A stretch of 64,000 nt of DNA from Kribbella caucasensis (GCF_004361855.1 NZ_SNWQ01000001.1:558001-622000), one strand, 5' to 3'; shown: positions 24,622 through 34,122, numbered from the stretch's first letter. The notes: generated from the sequence alone by a model not told the origin. Made by a program: numbers and translations.

Positions 24622-26467
24622 GCCGCTGCTCCTCGTTCTGCTGCTCCCATTGCGGGACCTGCGGAGCCGCCGGCTGCGGCGGCCCCGCCTGCGGCCGACC
24701 GGCCGCCACCCAGGCGTTCGCGCCACCGCCCTGGGGAATGGCCGCCTGCGCCGCGCCCGGGTCGTACTTCGCGAACGAGGCCTTCACCGCGGGCGCGTCC
24801 GGACGTGCCATCCACGGAACCGTTCTGATCATCGTCGCCGGGATTCCCGACGGGAACACCACGGCCCGTCCGGGCGGCATCGAGGCCAGATCGGACACCT
24901 CCATGATGTGGTGCCGCTGGGTCTGCCGGCTGGTACCCCGCTCGCCCTTCTGGTACGAGACCGAGCTGGACACGATGTCGTAGTCGCCGATCAGCTTGCT
25001 CAGCCGCTCGAGGAAGTTCGCGTCGGACACACCGCCGCCGTACACCCGGATGTTCGCGGCCGACCAGAGCTTCTCCATCCCGCGCTCACCCCAGCACTCC
25101 ATCCCCTGCGCCCAGGACTGCAGGATCGTCATCAGCACGATGCCGCGGGAGCCGTAGTGGCTGTACAGGTCGGGCAGGTTCTTCCAGCGGCAGACGTTCG
25201 CCGCTTCATCCAGGACGCCGACCAGCGGGCTCGGCATCCGGCCCATCGGGCAGGTCTTCGCGTAGTCCTCGGCCGCCTCGACCACGGCCACCGTCATCGC
25301 GGTGACCAGCGGGCCCGCGGTACCGGCGCCTTCCTTGGACAGGCTGTACAGCGTGCCGCCCTCGCGGACGAACTGGTGCGGGTTGAACTGCGGGCGGTTG
25401 TCATTCGGCCCTTGCGGGGTGACCCAGCGGGTGACGGTGCGGTTGATCAGGAACTGCGCGCTCTGCTGGGCCGTGCCGTAGACACCGGCGCGCTGCTTGT
25501 CCGGCGCGTTGATGACACCGGCCAGCGCGTGCGCGGACAACTCCAGACCGGGGGTGTTGCGCAGGATGCGCTCCGGCTCGTCGTTGCGCTGGTCCGCGAG
25601 CCAGCTGTAGACCTGCGTGATCGGGCGCTTGGCAACCGCCGCCGCCAGCAGCAGGCCGGCCAGCAGATCGGTGCCGGCGGCATCGAAGAACGCGTCCGTC
25701 TGGGCGCTCTCCTTGCGCTGCGACGCGACGAAGTGCTCCGCCAGCTCACGCGCCTTCACCTCGTCGACGACGTAGCTGAGCGGGTTCCACCACCAGTTCG
25801 GCTCCTCGGCGCACACCTCCTGCGGGTCGAACACCCAGACCGGCCCGAACTTCTCCCGCGGGCCGCGGGAGGCGTCCACGATGTCGCGCTTGTTCGAGGT
25901 GGCGATGACGGCACCGGGGGCGTCCAGGATCGCCGGTACGGCGCGGGAGGTGGTCTTACCGGTTCGCGGACCCCAGATGTCGACGTGCATGTCTTCCCAG
26001 GAGCCGAACACCTCGAGGTTGTCCCGTACGGTCCGCCCGATCAGCACCCCGGGTCCGGCGTGACCGGCGCCGAGCCGGTTCGCGATCTCCTGGGCGCCCT
26101 CGCGGGTGATCTTGCGGATGTCCTGGCGCTTCGACATCAGCATCGCGGACTTGTCCACCCGGGACGACTTGCCCTGATTCCGGCGGACCAGGAAGAAGCC
26201 GAGCCCGACCAGGCCGCCGAGCAGCAGCACCTCCAGCAGCAGCATGGCGGTGGCCACGCCGGACCAGCGGGTGGTGCCGTCCATCAGGTCGATCAGGGCG
26301 CTGACCGGATTACCCGAGACCGGCCGGGTGTCGTTGATCGCGGCTGCGATCTTGAGCGAGGACCAGACGCCGCCGAGCACGATGGCGAACAGGCCGATGC
26401 CGATGAACACCAGCACCGACTCGACGGACAATCCGCCGGGACCGGTGCTCTTCCTGCCTTGTGCCAC
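24611..26467 (-). CDS. VirD4/TraG-like type IV coupling protein
   Basis: The 618-residue membrane ATPase has two N-terminal helices (about residues 17-38 and 70-92). A motor domain carries Walker A WGPRTGKTTS and Walker B LVGVLDEAANVC, with RWKNLPDLYSHYGSRGIVLMTILQSWAQG after it. A proline- and glutamine-rich C-terminus follows. Coupling proteins recruit substrates to type IV secretion channels. The start codon GTG overlaps the VirB4-like stop by one base (TAGTG). No relaxase accompanies it, so its substrate may be protein or be encoded elsewhere. Confidence 0.9.
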   Translation of the reverse strand: MAQGRKSTGPGGLSVESVLVFIGIGLFAIVLGGVWSSLKIAAAINDTRPVSGNPVSALIDLMDGTTRWSGVATAMLLLEVLLLGGLVGLGFFLVRRNQGKSSRVDKSAMLMSKRQDIRKITREGAQEIANRLGAGHAGPGVLIGRTVRDNLEVFGSWEDMHVDIWGPRTGKTTSRAVPAILDAPGAVIATSNKRDIVDASRGPREKFGPVWVFDPQEVCAEEPNWWWNPLSYVVDEVKARELAEHFVASQRKESAQTDAFFDAAGTDLLAGLLLAAAVAKRPITQVYSWLADQRNDEPERILRNTPGLELSAHALAGVINAPDKQRAGVYGTAQQSAQFLINRTVTRWVTPQGPNDNRPQFNPHQFVREGGTLYSLSKEGAGTAGPLVTAMTVAVVEAAEDYAKTCPMGRMPSPLVGVLDEAANVCRWKNLPDLYSHYGSRGIVLMTILQSWAQGMECWGERGMEKLWSAANIRVYGGGVSDANFLERLSKLIGDYDIVSSSVSYQKGERGTSRQTQRHHIMEVSDLASMPPGRAVVFPSGIPATMIRTVPWMARPDAPAVKASFAKYDPGAAQAAIPQGGGANAWVAAGRPQAGPPQPAAPQVPQWEQQNEEQRRGW

Positions 26468-29385
26468 TAGTCCTCAACTCCCGTTCTGGCGACCACCCGC
26501 GTGGCCGGGTCGGGTGGCGGCAACTGCGCCGGGCCGTCGAAGCCGTACTCCGCGACGACCTCCTCGGTACCGTCCTCGGCGATCTCCACCTTCATCGGGC
26601 GGCCGTCCTCGCCGGTCTTCCAGAGCTTGTTGGTGTCGTTGATCTCGCGCTCGACCGAGGTCAGCCCGACGTGCACCGGGATACCCGGCCGGCCACCGAC
26701 CTTGACCAGGAAGTTGCCTCGTCCGGGCGGCGCGGCCTCCTCCCCGGTGGCCGGGTCCCAGGCCGGCGGGTCCTGCCAGCCGATCAGCATGTTCTGCTCT
26801 TCCTCGGACAGCGGTACGACGGCGGTCAGGTTCTCCATCTCGGCGCGCGGCAGACCACCGCAGATCACCATGCCGGACCGCTCGACGAAACCCTTCGCCT
26901 TCATCCGGTCCTCCGGGTGCTCGAGGGCCAGCAGGTCGGACATGGTGTGCGAGATCATCGCCATCCCGACACCACGCTGACGGTTCAGCCGGGTCAGCGC
27001 GTCGACCCGGTCGACCAGGCCGCGACCGGCCCGCAGTACCCGCCAGAGCTCGTCGAGGATGACGAAGTAGTGCCGCCGGGGCTCCAGGCCGGCGTCGGCC
27101 AGCGCCTGGGAGACGGCGACCGCGCCGAAGCCGTAGGACCAGCAGGCGAGCAGCACGGCGGCCTGCAGGTTGGTCTCGGAGTCGTCGATGTTGGACACGT
27201 CGAAGACGACCGGGCGGTCCATCTGCATCGGGTTGTCGGTCTGCTCGGAGAAGATCTCGCCGAGCCGGCCGCCGCCGACCAGACCGATCATCGAGGCCTC
27301 CAGGCCTTCGGTGACCTCCCGGTAGCGGTCCATGCTGCCGCGGTCCAGGGCGACGTTGCGGACCCGGTCCGGGGCGTCCTGGATCACCTTCAGCAGGTCC
27401 CGCAGTACGGGCGTGCCGTGGGTGTGGCGCTCGTCCAGCACCTTGAGCGCCTCGTCGATGATGGTCTCCTCGCGGTCCGAGGGAGGCGCGGAGCGCATGA
27501 TCGAGATCAGCGCGGAGACCATCGTCTGGCGGCGGCCGTGCGCGTCGGCCTGGATCGCCTGCCGGGCACTGCCGGTCAGCCGCAGCGCCGCCCCGCGAGA
27601 CTCACCGGGGTCCAGCACGTTGAGGTGACCGCGACCGCGGCCGAGCTGGATGACCTGGCCGCCGAGCGCCTCGATCAGGTCCTTGTAGTCGGGCTTGAGG
27701 TCACCCAGTACCAGCGGCTGGATGCCGTACCCGGCCATGCCGAGGGCCATCCGGCGGGTGATCGTCGAGTTATGGGTGGTGATGAAGGTCCGCCCAGCCA
27801 GGTACAGGCCGTCGGCGTTCGCGACCTGGATGCATCGCACGGCCCTCGATGCCACCTTGCGAGCCGCAACCACATAGCGGCGTGAAGTACGAGCAGGCTG
27901 ACCGACAGTCCGTTCCGCGTGGACAGCAGCTTTCCGCTGGAGCCCGAACACCTCGTCCGTGGTGGTGAAGCCGATCTTCCACACGGGGCCACAGTCTCGG
28001 CCATTCAGCATCGCCCGGCCTTCGCGAAGGGTAGGCCGGTAGCCGAGGCTGGCGACAAGTTCGAGGACATTCTCGGCCAGCCCCCGGCAGGTAGAGGTGT
28101 ACTGGACTTGCCCACCGGCCGGGGAGACCGTGCCATCCGTGTCGAGCAGGCCGGCCAGAAGTTCTCGCCGCTGTCCATCCGATGCACGCAGGTACGACGC
28201 AGGGATGTGCTTGTTGCCCAGCACGCCGAGTTCTCGAAGCACCTCCGTCAGACCGACGCCCTTCTGCCGGTAGGTCCCCGGAATCGACAGCCGGTAGAGC
28301 AGGTGGCCGTTCGGCTCGCACTCGATGCCAGCCGCCCGGATCCGATCGACAATGCCCTGATCAATCGTCGTCAGCCTTGGCGCTGCGCTGTGTCCGTCCC
28401 CGAGCCAGGCACCGAGCACATACGGATCGAGCGGCAGTTGCGCCTCGGGCAAGGAGAGACCTGGCATCACGCGGATGGCGTGGTTGGCCTTGCCACCGGC
28501 CGTCAGCGTCGCCGCGATCTGCGCGGTGGTGATCGGCGTATTATCCGGCGTCCGAGCCCGCTGATCGTTCTTCGTCCTGCGCAGTGCCTCATCGACTGCG
28601 CTGATCAGCGATGCCGCGTCGTACCAACGCCTGCTGCCATTGCTGCGGATCGGCTGCACCCTGCCGGCCCACCGATACACGGCGCTCTCGCGAGTGGTCC
28701 CATTCCAACCGAGGGCGCGGGTGAGGTCCCGGACCGAGACAGGCTCGTCTCCGAGCTTGGTCCGGGCGTCACCAACAGCTGCCAGCTCGGCCTCGGAGCC
28801 GGCCGCGAGACGCTTACGAGGAACATTCCGCTCGACCCAGTTCCGTCGCCGATCCTCAACCGTCTCAGTGCTCCACAGATGCTCCGCATCGGCGACGATG
28901 GTCTCGCCAGTGGAGAAGGTCAGCTCCCAGCATTCCCGGTCTGTCATCACCTCCGAAACGGCGACTACGGCGGTCGGTCGGCCATTCGCATCGAACACGA
29001 AGTCGCCTGGCTGCAGATCGGCCATCCGGCGGAAGCCGTCGGGGGTCGGGATTTGGGAGTCGACGTCGAGCGCTTTGCCCAGACCAGGCTTGCCGAGCAC
29101 GAACATGGACGGGTTCGAGATCAGCTTGGCCCGCATGAACCAGCTGATCGGGTCGCAGCACATGGTCGCGCCGGACAGGATGTTGCGGCCGATCGGAACG
29201 CCGACCATCGGAGACCCGGTACCGGCGGCGAACGGCCACATGCCGCACACCTGGACCGTCGTACCGCGCCACTCGGCGGGAGCCTGCAGGTAGGTCGAGT
29301 AGCCGGCGCCCATACCGGGCCAGCCCCGCGGCATCGGGCGTTTGCCGCCACGCAGCGGGTCGACCGGCTTCTTCTTCTTGCTCAT
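26467..29385 (-). CDS. VirB4/TraC-like ATPase interrupted by an intein
   Basis: The 972-residue precursor would mature to 537 residues once the intein at residues 105-539 is removed. Walker A is VLGKPGLGK|STITRR, split by the intein. After it come LVLGDLKPDYKDLIEALG, a region RTRNVALDRGSMDRYREVT-like in context, and Walker B HYFVILDELWRVLRAG with RQRGVGMAMISHTMSDL, typical of VirB4 C-terminal motors. The N-terminal VirB4 domain seems to be supplied by the separate SCO6880-like gene upstream. The ATG has GGAGGGAG before it. It would energise assembly of the secretion-like channel. Confidence 0.88.
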   Translation of the reverse strand: MSKKKKPVDPLRGGKRPMPRGWPGMGAGYSTYLQAPAEWRGTTVQVCGMWPFAAGTGSPMVGVPIGRNILSGATMCCDPISWFMRAKLISNPSMFVLGKPGLGKALDVDSQIPTPDGFRRMADLQPGDFVFDANGRPTAVVAVSEVMTDRECWELTFSTGETIVADAEHLWSTETVEDRRRNWVERNVPRKRLAAGSEAELAAVGDARTKLGDEPVSVRDLTRALGWNGTTRESAVYRWAGRVQPIRSNGSRRWYDAASLISAVDEALRRTKNDQRARTPDNTPITTAQIAATLTAGGKANHAIRVMPGLSLPEAQLPLDPYVLGAWLGDGHSAAPRLTTIDQGIVDRIRAAGIECEPNGHLLYRLSIPGTYRQKGVGLTEVLRELGVLGNKHIPASYLRASDGQRRELLAGLLDTDGTVSPAGGQVQYTSTCRGLAENVLELVASLGYRPTLREGRAMLNGRDCGPVWKIGFTTTDEVFGLQRKAAVHAERTVGQPARTSRRYVVAARKVASRAVRCIQVANADGLYLAGRTFITTHNSTITRRMALGMAGYGIQPLVLGDLKPDYKDLIEALGGQVIQLGRGRGHLNVLDPGESRGAALRLTGSARQAIQADAHGRRQTMVSALISIMRSAPPSDREETIIDEALKVLDERHTHGTPVLRDLLKVIQDAPDRVRNVALDRGSMDRYREVTEGLEASMIGLVGGGRLGEIFSEQTDNPMQMDRPVVFDVSNIDDSETNLQAAVLLACWSYGFGAVAVSQALADAGLEPRRHYFVILDELWRVLRAGRGLVDRVDALTRLNRQRGVGMAMISHTMSDLLALEHPEDRMKAKGFVERSGMVICGGLPRAEMENLTAVVPLSEEEQNMLIGWQDPPAWDPATGEEAAPPGRGNFLVKVGGRPGIPVHVGLTSVEREINDTNKLWKTGEDGRPMKVEIAEDGTEEVVAEYGFDGPAQLPPPDPATRVVARTGVED
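27769..29073 (-). other. class 3 intein with LAGLIDADG endonuclease in the VirB4-like P-loop
   Basis: The 435-residue intein lies at GLGK|A...THN|S. Its first residue is alanine (ALDVDSQIPTPDGF). The W-C-T set is present: Trp in ADAEHLW, Cys in AVRCIQVAN and Thr in TTHN. LGAWLGDG and LAGLLDTDG are the two endonuclease dodecapeptides. It resembles DnaB intein 1 in both splicing ends. Confidence 0.9.
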
Positions 29386-29401
29386 CGCGGCTCCCTCCGG
29401 T

Positions 29402-30910
29402 TCACAGCGATTCCCTGAGCCCGGCCGGCACCGAGAGGTGGCTCTGCATCACGACGCCGAGCGGCAGCGCCGCGACGAAGGCAGAGTCCTGCGAACCGTA
29501 GGCCGGGCGGAGCAGCACCCTGGCGGTGGCGCCCAGGTTGTCCATCGCGGCGACCATGTCGGGCAATTGCTCGGCCGTCATCACCGTGCCGGTGACGACC
29601 ATGCCGAAGTTGATCAGACCCGCACCACGGGCCTCCTCCTGCGCGGTTCGGTCCGCGGCCCTGGCCTCTGCCATCGAGCGGGCCGACGGCCGGGACGACG
29701 CGGTGGCGCGGAAGGAAGCGTTGCGCTTGTCCGCCTCCACCATCCGGGCAGCGGTGGCCGCGTCCAACGGGCGGTAGAGCAGCGTGACCCGCTTGCGGTC
29801 GATGTCCGGGTGTGGAGCGACCAGCTGGGACAGCACCGAGGAGAACACCTCACCGCGCGGCGCCTGGGTCATCGCCCAGCTGATCGACCACGCGCTGTCG
29901 TGCCGGTACTTGTCCCAGAACGCCTGGGCCCCGGCCGGACCGACATCGGTCCACTGCAACTCCGGGGACATCCCCTGGCCGCGCGCCTCGTCGATCAGTA
30001 CCGCGGCCGCCGGGTCGTAGGCGATCCGGATGGTCTCGCAGAGCTCCTGCGCGTTGACCGGCCGGGCCGCACCGGCACCGGTGGAGTTCAGGCTCTGGGT
30101 CAGCGCGGGGAGCCGGGACGCGAGCTCGCGGCCCATGTCCTCTTCCTTGCGCTTCTTGCCGTTCCGGTCGGTGCCCTTGAAGGTCAGCGCCACCCGGGCC
30201 GACACCAGCGCCGAGCCCTCGGGGTAGGTCGTGAGCACCTCGGACAACATCGCCCGGGCGATCGCCGGGGTGTCCTCGCGCATGTTCTGGCCGACCTCGC
30301 GGCGGAGCCGGATGCCGGTGTCCGGCGCGGTCTCCACCGTCACCGAAGCGGCGATGATGCCCGGCTCGTGGCCGAGTGACGCGAGCCAGTGGCCCCAGTG
30401 CGCCACCCAGACGTCGATCTGATCCTCATCGACCAGCGAGGCGCCGTCGGGCTCGGCGTTGATGATGACGGTGAAGTGCCGGGTGCTGGGGTAGTACAGC
30501 AGTGCGAACGGCCGGCCGTACGAGTCCTGGAACTCGCTCAACTGAGAGGCGGCGGCCAGCCCGGGCAGCTGGAACTTGCCCCACGCCGTCCGCCCGAGCG
30601 GGCCGGACCGGTAGTGATTGTGCTTGGCCATCTTCGCTCGCTGCCATCCAATCCGGGTCGAGAGCCTCTGCAGGGCCGAGTGCCCGTGCTTGTCCTTCGT
30701 CATCAGCATCAGTAGGAGGGTGCCCACCAGCGCGAGGGTCACCACCGCGCCGAGGACGCCGGCGGCCAGGATGGCGATCATGGTCATCACCAGGCCGCCC
30801 ATCATGATGCCGGTGCCGAGCGTGCCCAGTCCGGCGATACCCGCGGAGGCGGGCGCGCGCCAGTTGCCGTAGGTCCTCGGTGCGCTCCGTACGCTGTCAG
30901 CTGCTGCCAC
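29402..30910 (-). CDS. SCO6880-like membrane protein, probable N-terminal partner of VirB4
   Basis: The protein of about 502 residues begins near RTYGNWRAPASAGIAGLG and has two adjacent helices (about residues 25-65). A long cytoplasmic domain follows (FALLYYPSTRHFTVIINAEPDG, GREVF-like PRGEVFSSVLSQLVAPHPDIDRKRVTLLYRPL). This matches proteins called SCO6880 family, which accompany VirB4-like ATPases in actinobacteria. GTG at 30910 is chosen since GAGGG lies five bases before it; it overlaps the TrbL-like stop by 14 bases. Its placement suggests a membrane platform for the ATPase, which is an inference. Confidence 0.82.
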   Translation of the reverse strand: MAAADSVRSAPRTYGNWRAPASAGIAGLGTLGTGIMMGGLVMTMIAILAAGVLGAVVTLALVGTLLLMLMTKDKHGHSALQRLSTRIGWQRAKMAKHNHYRSGPLGRTAWGKFQLPGLAAASQLSEFQDSYGRPFALLYYPSTRHFTVIINAEPDGASLVDEDQIDVWVAHWGHWLASLGHEPGIIAASVTVETAPDTGIRLRREVGQNMREDTPAIARAMLSEVLTTYPEGSALVSARVALTFKGTDRNGKKRKEEDMGRELASRLPALTQSLNSTGAGAARPVNAQELCETIRIAYDPAAAVLIDEARGQGMSPELQWTDVGPAGAQAFWDKYRHDSAWSISWAMTQAPRGEVFSSVLSQLVAPHPDIDRKRVTLLYRPLDAATAARMVEADKRNASFRATASSRPSARSMAEARAADRTAQEEARGAGLINFGMVVTGTVMTAEQLPDMVAAMDNLGATARVLLRPAYGSQDSAFVAALPLGVVMQSHLSVPAGLRESL

Positions 30911-32405
30911 TTGGTCCCTCATCCTCGATCTCGCCGGCCACGTCCTCGGTGCCTTCCTTGATCGTGTCGAAGACCTTCTTGGCCGCTATGGCTGCCGCCA
31001 CGACGGCGATGCCGACCGGGCCGGCTGCGGCACCGGCGCCCGCAGCGGCACCACCGGCCGCCGCGCCTCCGCCTGCGGCCGCGCCACCGGCAGCCGCACT
31101 ACCACCCGCAGCCGCACTGCCACCCGCAGCCGCACTACCGCCGGCAGCGCTGCTGCCGGCGGCACTCCCGCTGCCACCTGCGGTACTAACACTGGCGCCA
31201 CCGGAACTGCCACCGGTACTGCCACTTGCGCCACCGGTACTGCCGCTGGGCGGTGAGCTGTTCTGCGAGCCGCTGGGGCTGGAGCTCTGCGAGGGGGACT
31301 GGCTGGAGCGGGGGACGTTGCGGGAGCCGGACGGGCCGTCGCCCTCGCTGTCAGCGGACTTGGACACCTTGTCCGCGACCCCGTCCGCGCCGACCATCTT
31401 GGCCGCGAGCGCGCCCGCTCCCGCCGAGCCCGCTGTCGCAGAAACCATCGGCACAAGGAACTTCATCAGCGCCGGCAGTGCGAACAAGGCGAGCATCAGC
31501 AGCGTCACGCCGGTGACCATGTTCATGATCTGGGTGCCGGGATCCTGCGCGGTGAAAGCGAGCGGACCGTTCCGCTCTCCTTCCTCGAACGCGGCGCCGG
31601 TCAGCTTGATCGCGGTCGCGTAGATCAGCGCGCCGACCGGCTTGTAGAGCCACCACGCGACGAACCACGCCGTCACCCGGCTGAACCAGGCCTTGCCCAT
31701 CTCGGTGTTGGTGGCCGCGGCCGCGATCGGCAGAATGCCGAGCAGCAGGATCATCATCGCGCTCCGGACCACCATCAGGACGATCTGGATCACCGAGGCG
31801 AGCAGGGTGATGATCGCGATGGTGATCATCAGCCCGATCCCGACCGGTCCGGCGGCGACGGACAGGCCGAGCAGCACAGTCATCGCATCACCGAACGACT
31901 GCCCGTTCGCCGCGGCGATCGAGCAGGTCCAGCCGGTGGTCGCGTCCGTGTCCAGGGCCGTCGCGACGATGCACTTGGAGAACTGGTCACCGATCTCGAT
32001 CATGACCTGGGCGATCGCGACCGCCATGGTCGACGCGATCGCCAGCGTGATCAGCGAGCGGAGCAGGTCCCGCATCCCGTCGCCGCGGTGCGACCAGGCC
32101 ATCTGGGCACCCGCGACGATCATCCCGATGATCGCGGCGAAGACCGCGATCCACTCGGTGCGCTCCCAGATCCAGCCGACGGTGGCGCTGGCCGGCTCAC
32201 CATCGCGGTTACCGACGGCCGGTGTGTCGACGAAGATCCAGAAGGTGCCGATGGTGGTCATCACCTTGCCGACGGCGTCGGCAAGGGCGCTGAGAATGGG
32301 ATCGAAGATCAACGCAATCAACGCCTCTACAGCAGGGGTCAGTGCAGCCAGCAGGAAGTCCTTGATGCAGTCGAGCCAGCCGTCGTCACAGAGCAGGGGG
32401 AGCAT
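30897..32405 (-). CDS. VirB6/TrbL-like polytopic membrane protein with low-complexity tail
   Basis: The 502-residue protein has about seven helices within the first 340 residues, including GLMITIAIITLLASVIQIVLMVV and SAMMILLLGILPIAAAATNTEMGKAWFSRVTAWFVAWWLYKPVGALIYATAIKL, as in TrbL/VirB6 channel proteins. A tail of about 130 residues rich in Ser, Gly and Ala includes repeated SAAAGG units. It ends with a short hydrophobic and acidic segment. It is a paralogue of the next upstream gene, two bases away. It would form part of the inner-membrane channel. Confidence 0.85.
   Translation of the reverse strand: MLPLLCDDGWLDCIKDFLLAALTPAVEALIALIFDPILSALADAVGKVMTTIGTFWIFVDTPAVGNRDGEPASATVGWIWERTEWIAVFAAIIGMIVAGAQMAWSHRGDGMRDLLRSLITLAIASTMAVAIAQVMIEIGDQFSKCIVATALDTDATTGWTCSIAAANGQSFGDAMTVLLGLSVAAGPVGIGLMITIAIITLLASVIQIVLMVVRSAMMILLLGILPIAAAATNTEMGKAWFSRVTAWFVAWWLYKPVGALIYATAIKLTGAAFEEGERNGPLAFTAQDPGTQIMNMVTGVTLLMLALFALPALMKFLVPMVSATAGSAGAGALAAKMVGADGVADKVSKSADSEGDGPSGSRNVPRSSQSPSQSSSPSGSQNSSPPSGSTGGASGSTGGSSGGASVSTAGGSGSAAGSSAAGGSAAAGGSAAAGGSAAAGGAAAGGGAAAGGAAAGAGAAAGPVGIAVVAAAIAAKKVFDTIKEGTEDVAGEIEDEGPSGSS
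31091..31144. repeat. three 18-bp tandem repeats in the TrbL-like gene
   Basis: Three consecutive 18-base units starting CAGCCGCACT encode repeated Ser-Ala-Ala-Ala-Gly-Gly in the low-complexity tail. The units differ at only a few positions, and a degenerate fourth unit follows. Copy number may vary by slippage. Confidence 0.75.
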
Positions 32406-32407
32406 TG

Positions 32408-33283
32408 TCAGCCTCCGGTCGGCGGGGAGACGAAACGCAGGATGGCGGGCAGCGCCACGACCGACAGCATCATCATCGTCACGCCGGTGATGACCGCGAG
32501 CGTCTCGTTGGGCGCGCCGTACGGGCTGCCGATCAGTTTGATCGCGGCCGCGTAGATCAGCGCGGCGACCGGTTTGTACAGGATGAAGCCCGCCAGCCAG
32601 GCGACCGACTTCTTGAACCAGGCCATCCCGGCCTGGGTGTTGGTCGCCGCCGCGGTCAGCGGCAGGACGCCGACGAGCAGGATCAGCATGCCGTACCGGA
32701 TCACCATCAGGGCGAGCTGGACCAGCGAGGTGATCACCATCAGGATGCCGATCACGATGACCAGCATCAGCCCGACACCCTCGGTCCGCAGCGGGTTGAC
32801 GATAATCGAGCCGACCCGGTCGGAGAAGGTCCCGGTGTCGATCGCCTCGTCGATGATCCACTCGGAGAAGATGTCGGAGATCTGGATCAGGCTCGACGCG
32901 AAGGCGACGCCGGCTCCGGACACGATCACCATGGTGAGCAGGCTCTTCAGGATGTCGCGGACCGGCTCGCCACGCTGCGAGACCGCCATCCGCACGCCGC
33001 CGATGATCATCGCGAGGGTCGCCGCGAAGACGACGATCCAGAGCGTCCGCTGCTGGACGAAGTCGACGGCGCTGTTGGCTCCCACATCCCCGGTGTCGAT
33101 GTCGACCCACAGCGTGCCGACCGCCTTCATCACCGCCTCGACGGCCAGGATCACGACGTGCTTGATCGCGTCGAAGACGAACTTGAAGATGCTGCCGACG
33201 ACGCTTTCCAGCGCCTTGCCGAGGAACTCCGTGACGCAGTCTCCCCAGTCCCAGGGCGCCCACGAACAGCCGAGAACGATCAT
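32408..33283 (-). CDS. VirB6/TrbL-like polytopic membrane protein, short paralogue
   Basis: The 291-residue protein shares order and motifs with its downstream neighbour: MLILLVGVLPLTAAATNTQAGMAWFKKSVAWLAGFILYKPVAALIYAAAIKL matches the neighbour almost position by position. It lacks the long tail. ATG at 33283 overlaps the previous stop in TGATG, and an in-frame GTG at 33286 is an alternative. Two diverged copies suggest an asymmetric channel or separate roles. The predicted location is the cytoplasmic membrane. Confidence 0.85.
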   Translation of the reverse strand: MIVLGCSWAPWDWGDCVTEFLGKALESVVGSIFKFVFDAIKHVVILAVEAVMKAVGTLWVDIDTGDVGANSAVDFVQQRTLWIVVFAATLAMIIGGVRMAVSQRGEPVRDILKSLLTMVIVSGAGVAFASSLIQISDIFSEWIIDEAIDTGTFSDRVGSIIVNPLRTEGVGLMLVIVIGILMVITSLVQLALMVIRYGMLILLVGVLPLTAAATNTQAGMAWFKKSVAWLAGFILYKPVAALIYAAAIKLIGSPYGAPNETLAVITGVTMMMLSVVALPAILRFVSPPTGG

Positions 33284-34122
33284 CACGCGCCTCCGAACCG
33301 GACGTAGCCCTCGAGCGACTGCAGCACATCCGGCGCGACCTCACCGTTGAAGCTGCCGTCGGCTTGCAGGACGACTCGCCAATCGCCGTCCGTCCACATC
33401 AGGGTGACCGGCAACGCGGCCACCTTCGTGTTGCCGATCTGCACCGCGATCGAGACGATCGCCCGGTTCGGCAGGTAGTCGACCACCTTGAACCCGACGA
33501 ACTGCGCGGTCTCCGCTTCGCTGTTCCGAGGGGTCGGGGAGGTTCTGGCCGCGGTCAGCGCCCGGGTGCGGCCCGGGCCGGGCACGATCCGCTCCTGCAG
33601 GACCGCCTCGGTCAGGTCCGGGTTGCGGATCTGGCCCAGCGTCACCATCGCAGCCAGCACGGCACCGGTCGGCGAGTGGGCGAAACAGTGCCGCAGCCCG
33701 TTGGCGTCGGTCGAGGCCGGACCGCCGGCCGCCTGTAGCGGGACCAGCATGTCGGTCTCGAACTGCCAGCTGACAGCCGGCGGGGCCACCCGCGGGACGC
33801 GCTGATCAGGGTTCTTGTTCTTGCACCCGCCGGTGCCGGAGTTGAGCGGTGGCGGGGTCGGCTTGGCCGTCGGCTGTCCCGGCGTGGCCGGGGGTTCAGT
33901 GGGCTCGGTGGGCTGCTCGGTCGGCTCGACCAAGCTCGGCGACGCCGACGGCTGTGCGCCGGAATCGTCACCGCCACCGCTGACCACCAGCCAAACGATG
34001 GCGCACACCACCACCGCTCCGACGATGATCGCCGACGCGACGAAACCCGGGCTCTCCCAGGGGGAGGAGGATTCCGCGTCGGCGTCACCGTCGGAGGAGT
34101 CGCGGCCACTGAACAAAGCCAT
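33283..34122 (-). CDS. VirB8-like single-pass membrane protein
   Basis: The 279-residue protein has a charged cytoplasmic start, one helix (about residues 28-48), a Pro/Thr/Glu-rich linker (about 60-95) and an external domain. That domain contains LRHCFAHSPTGAVLAAMVTLGQIRNPDL, ARTSPTPRNSEAETAQFVGFKVVDYLPNRAIVSIAVQIG and MWTDGDWRVVLQADG. This order matches VirB8/TcpC-like conjugation proteins, whose NTF2-like domain bridges channel components. No other role is suggested by motifs. Confidence 0.78.
   Translation of the reverse strand: MALFSGRDSSDGDADAESSSPWESPGFVASAIIVGAVVVCAIVWLVVSGGGDDSGAQPSASPSLVEPTEQPTEPTEPPATPGQPTAKPTPPPLNSGTGGCKNKNPDQRVPRVAPPAVSWQFETDMLVPLQAAGGPASTDANGLRHCFAHSPTGAVLAAMVTLGQIRNPDLTEAVLQERIVPGPGRTRALTAARTSPTPRNSEAETAQFVGFKVVDYLPNRAIVSIAVQIGNTKVAALPVTLMWTDGDWRVVLQADGSFNGEVAPDVLQSLEGYVRFGGA

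Noticed and set aside
31091-31144. CRISPR-like array
   Set aside because: The 18-bp units are adjacent with no spacers and encode an in-frame peptide repeat; no cas gene is present.
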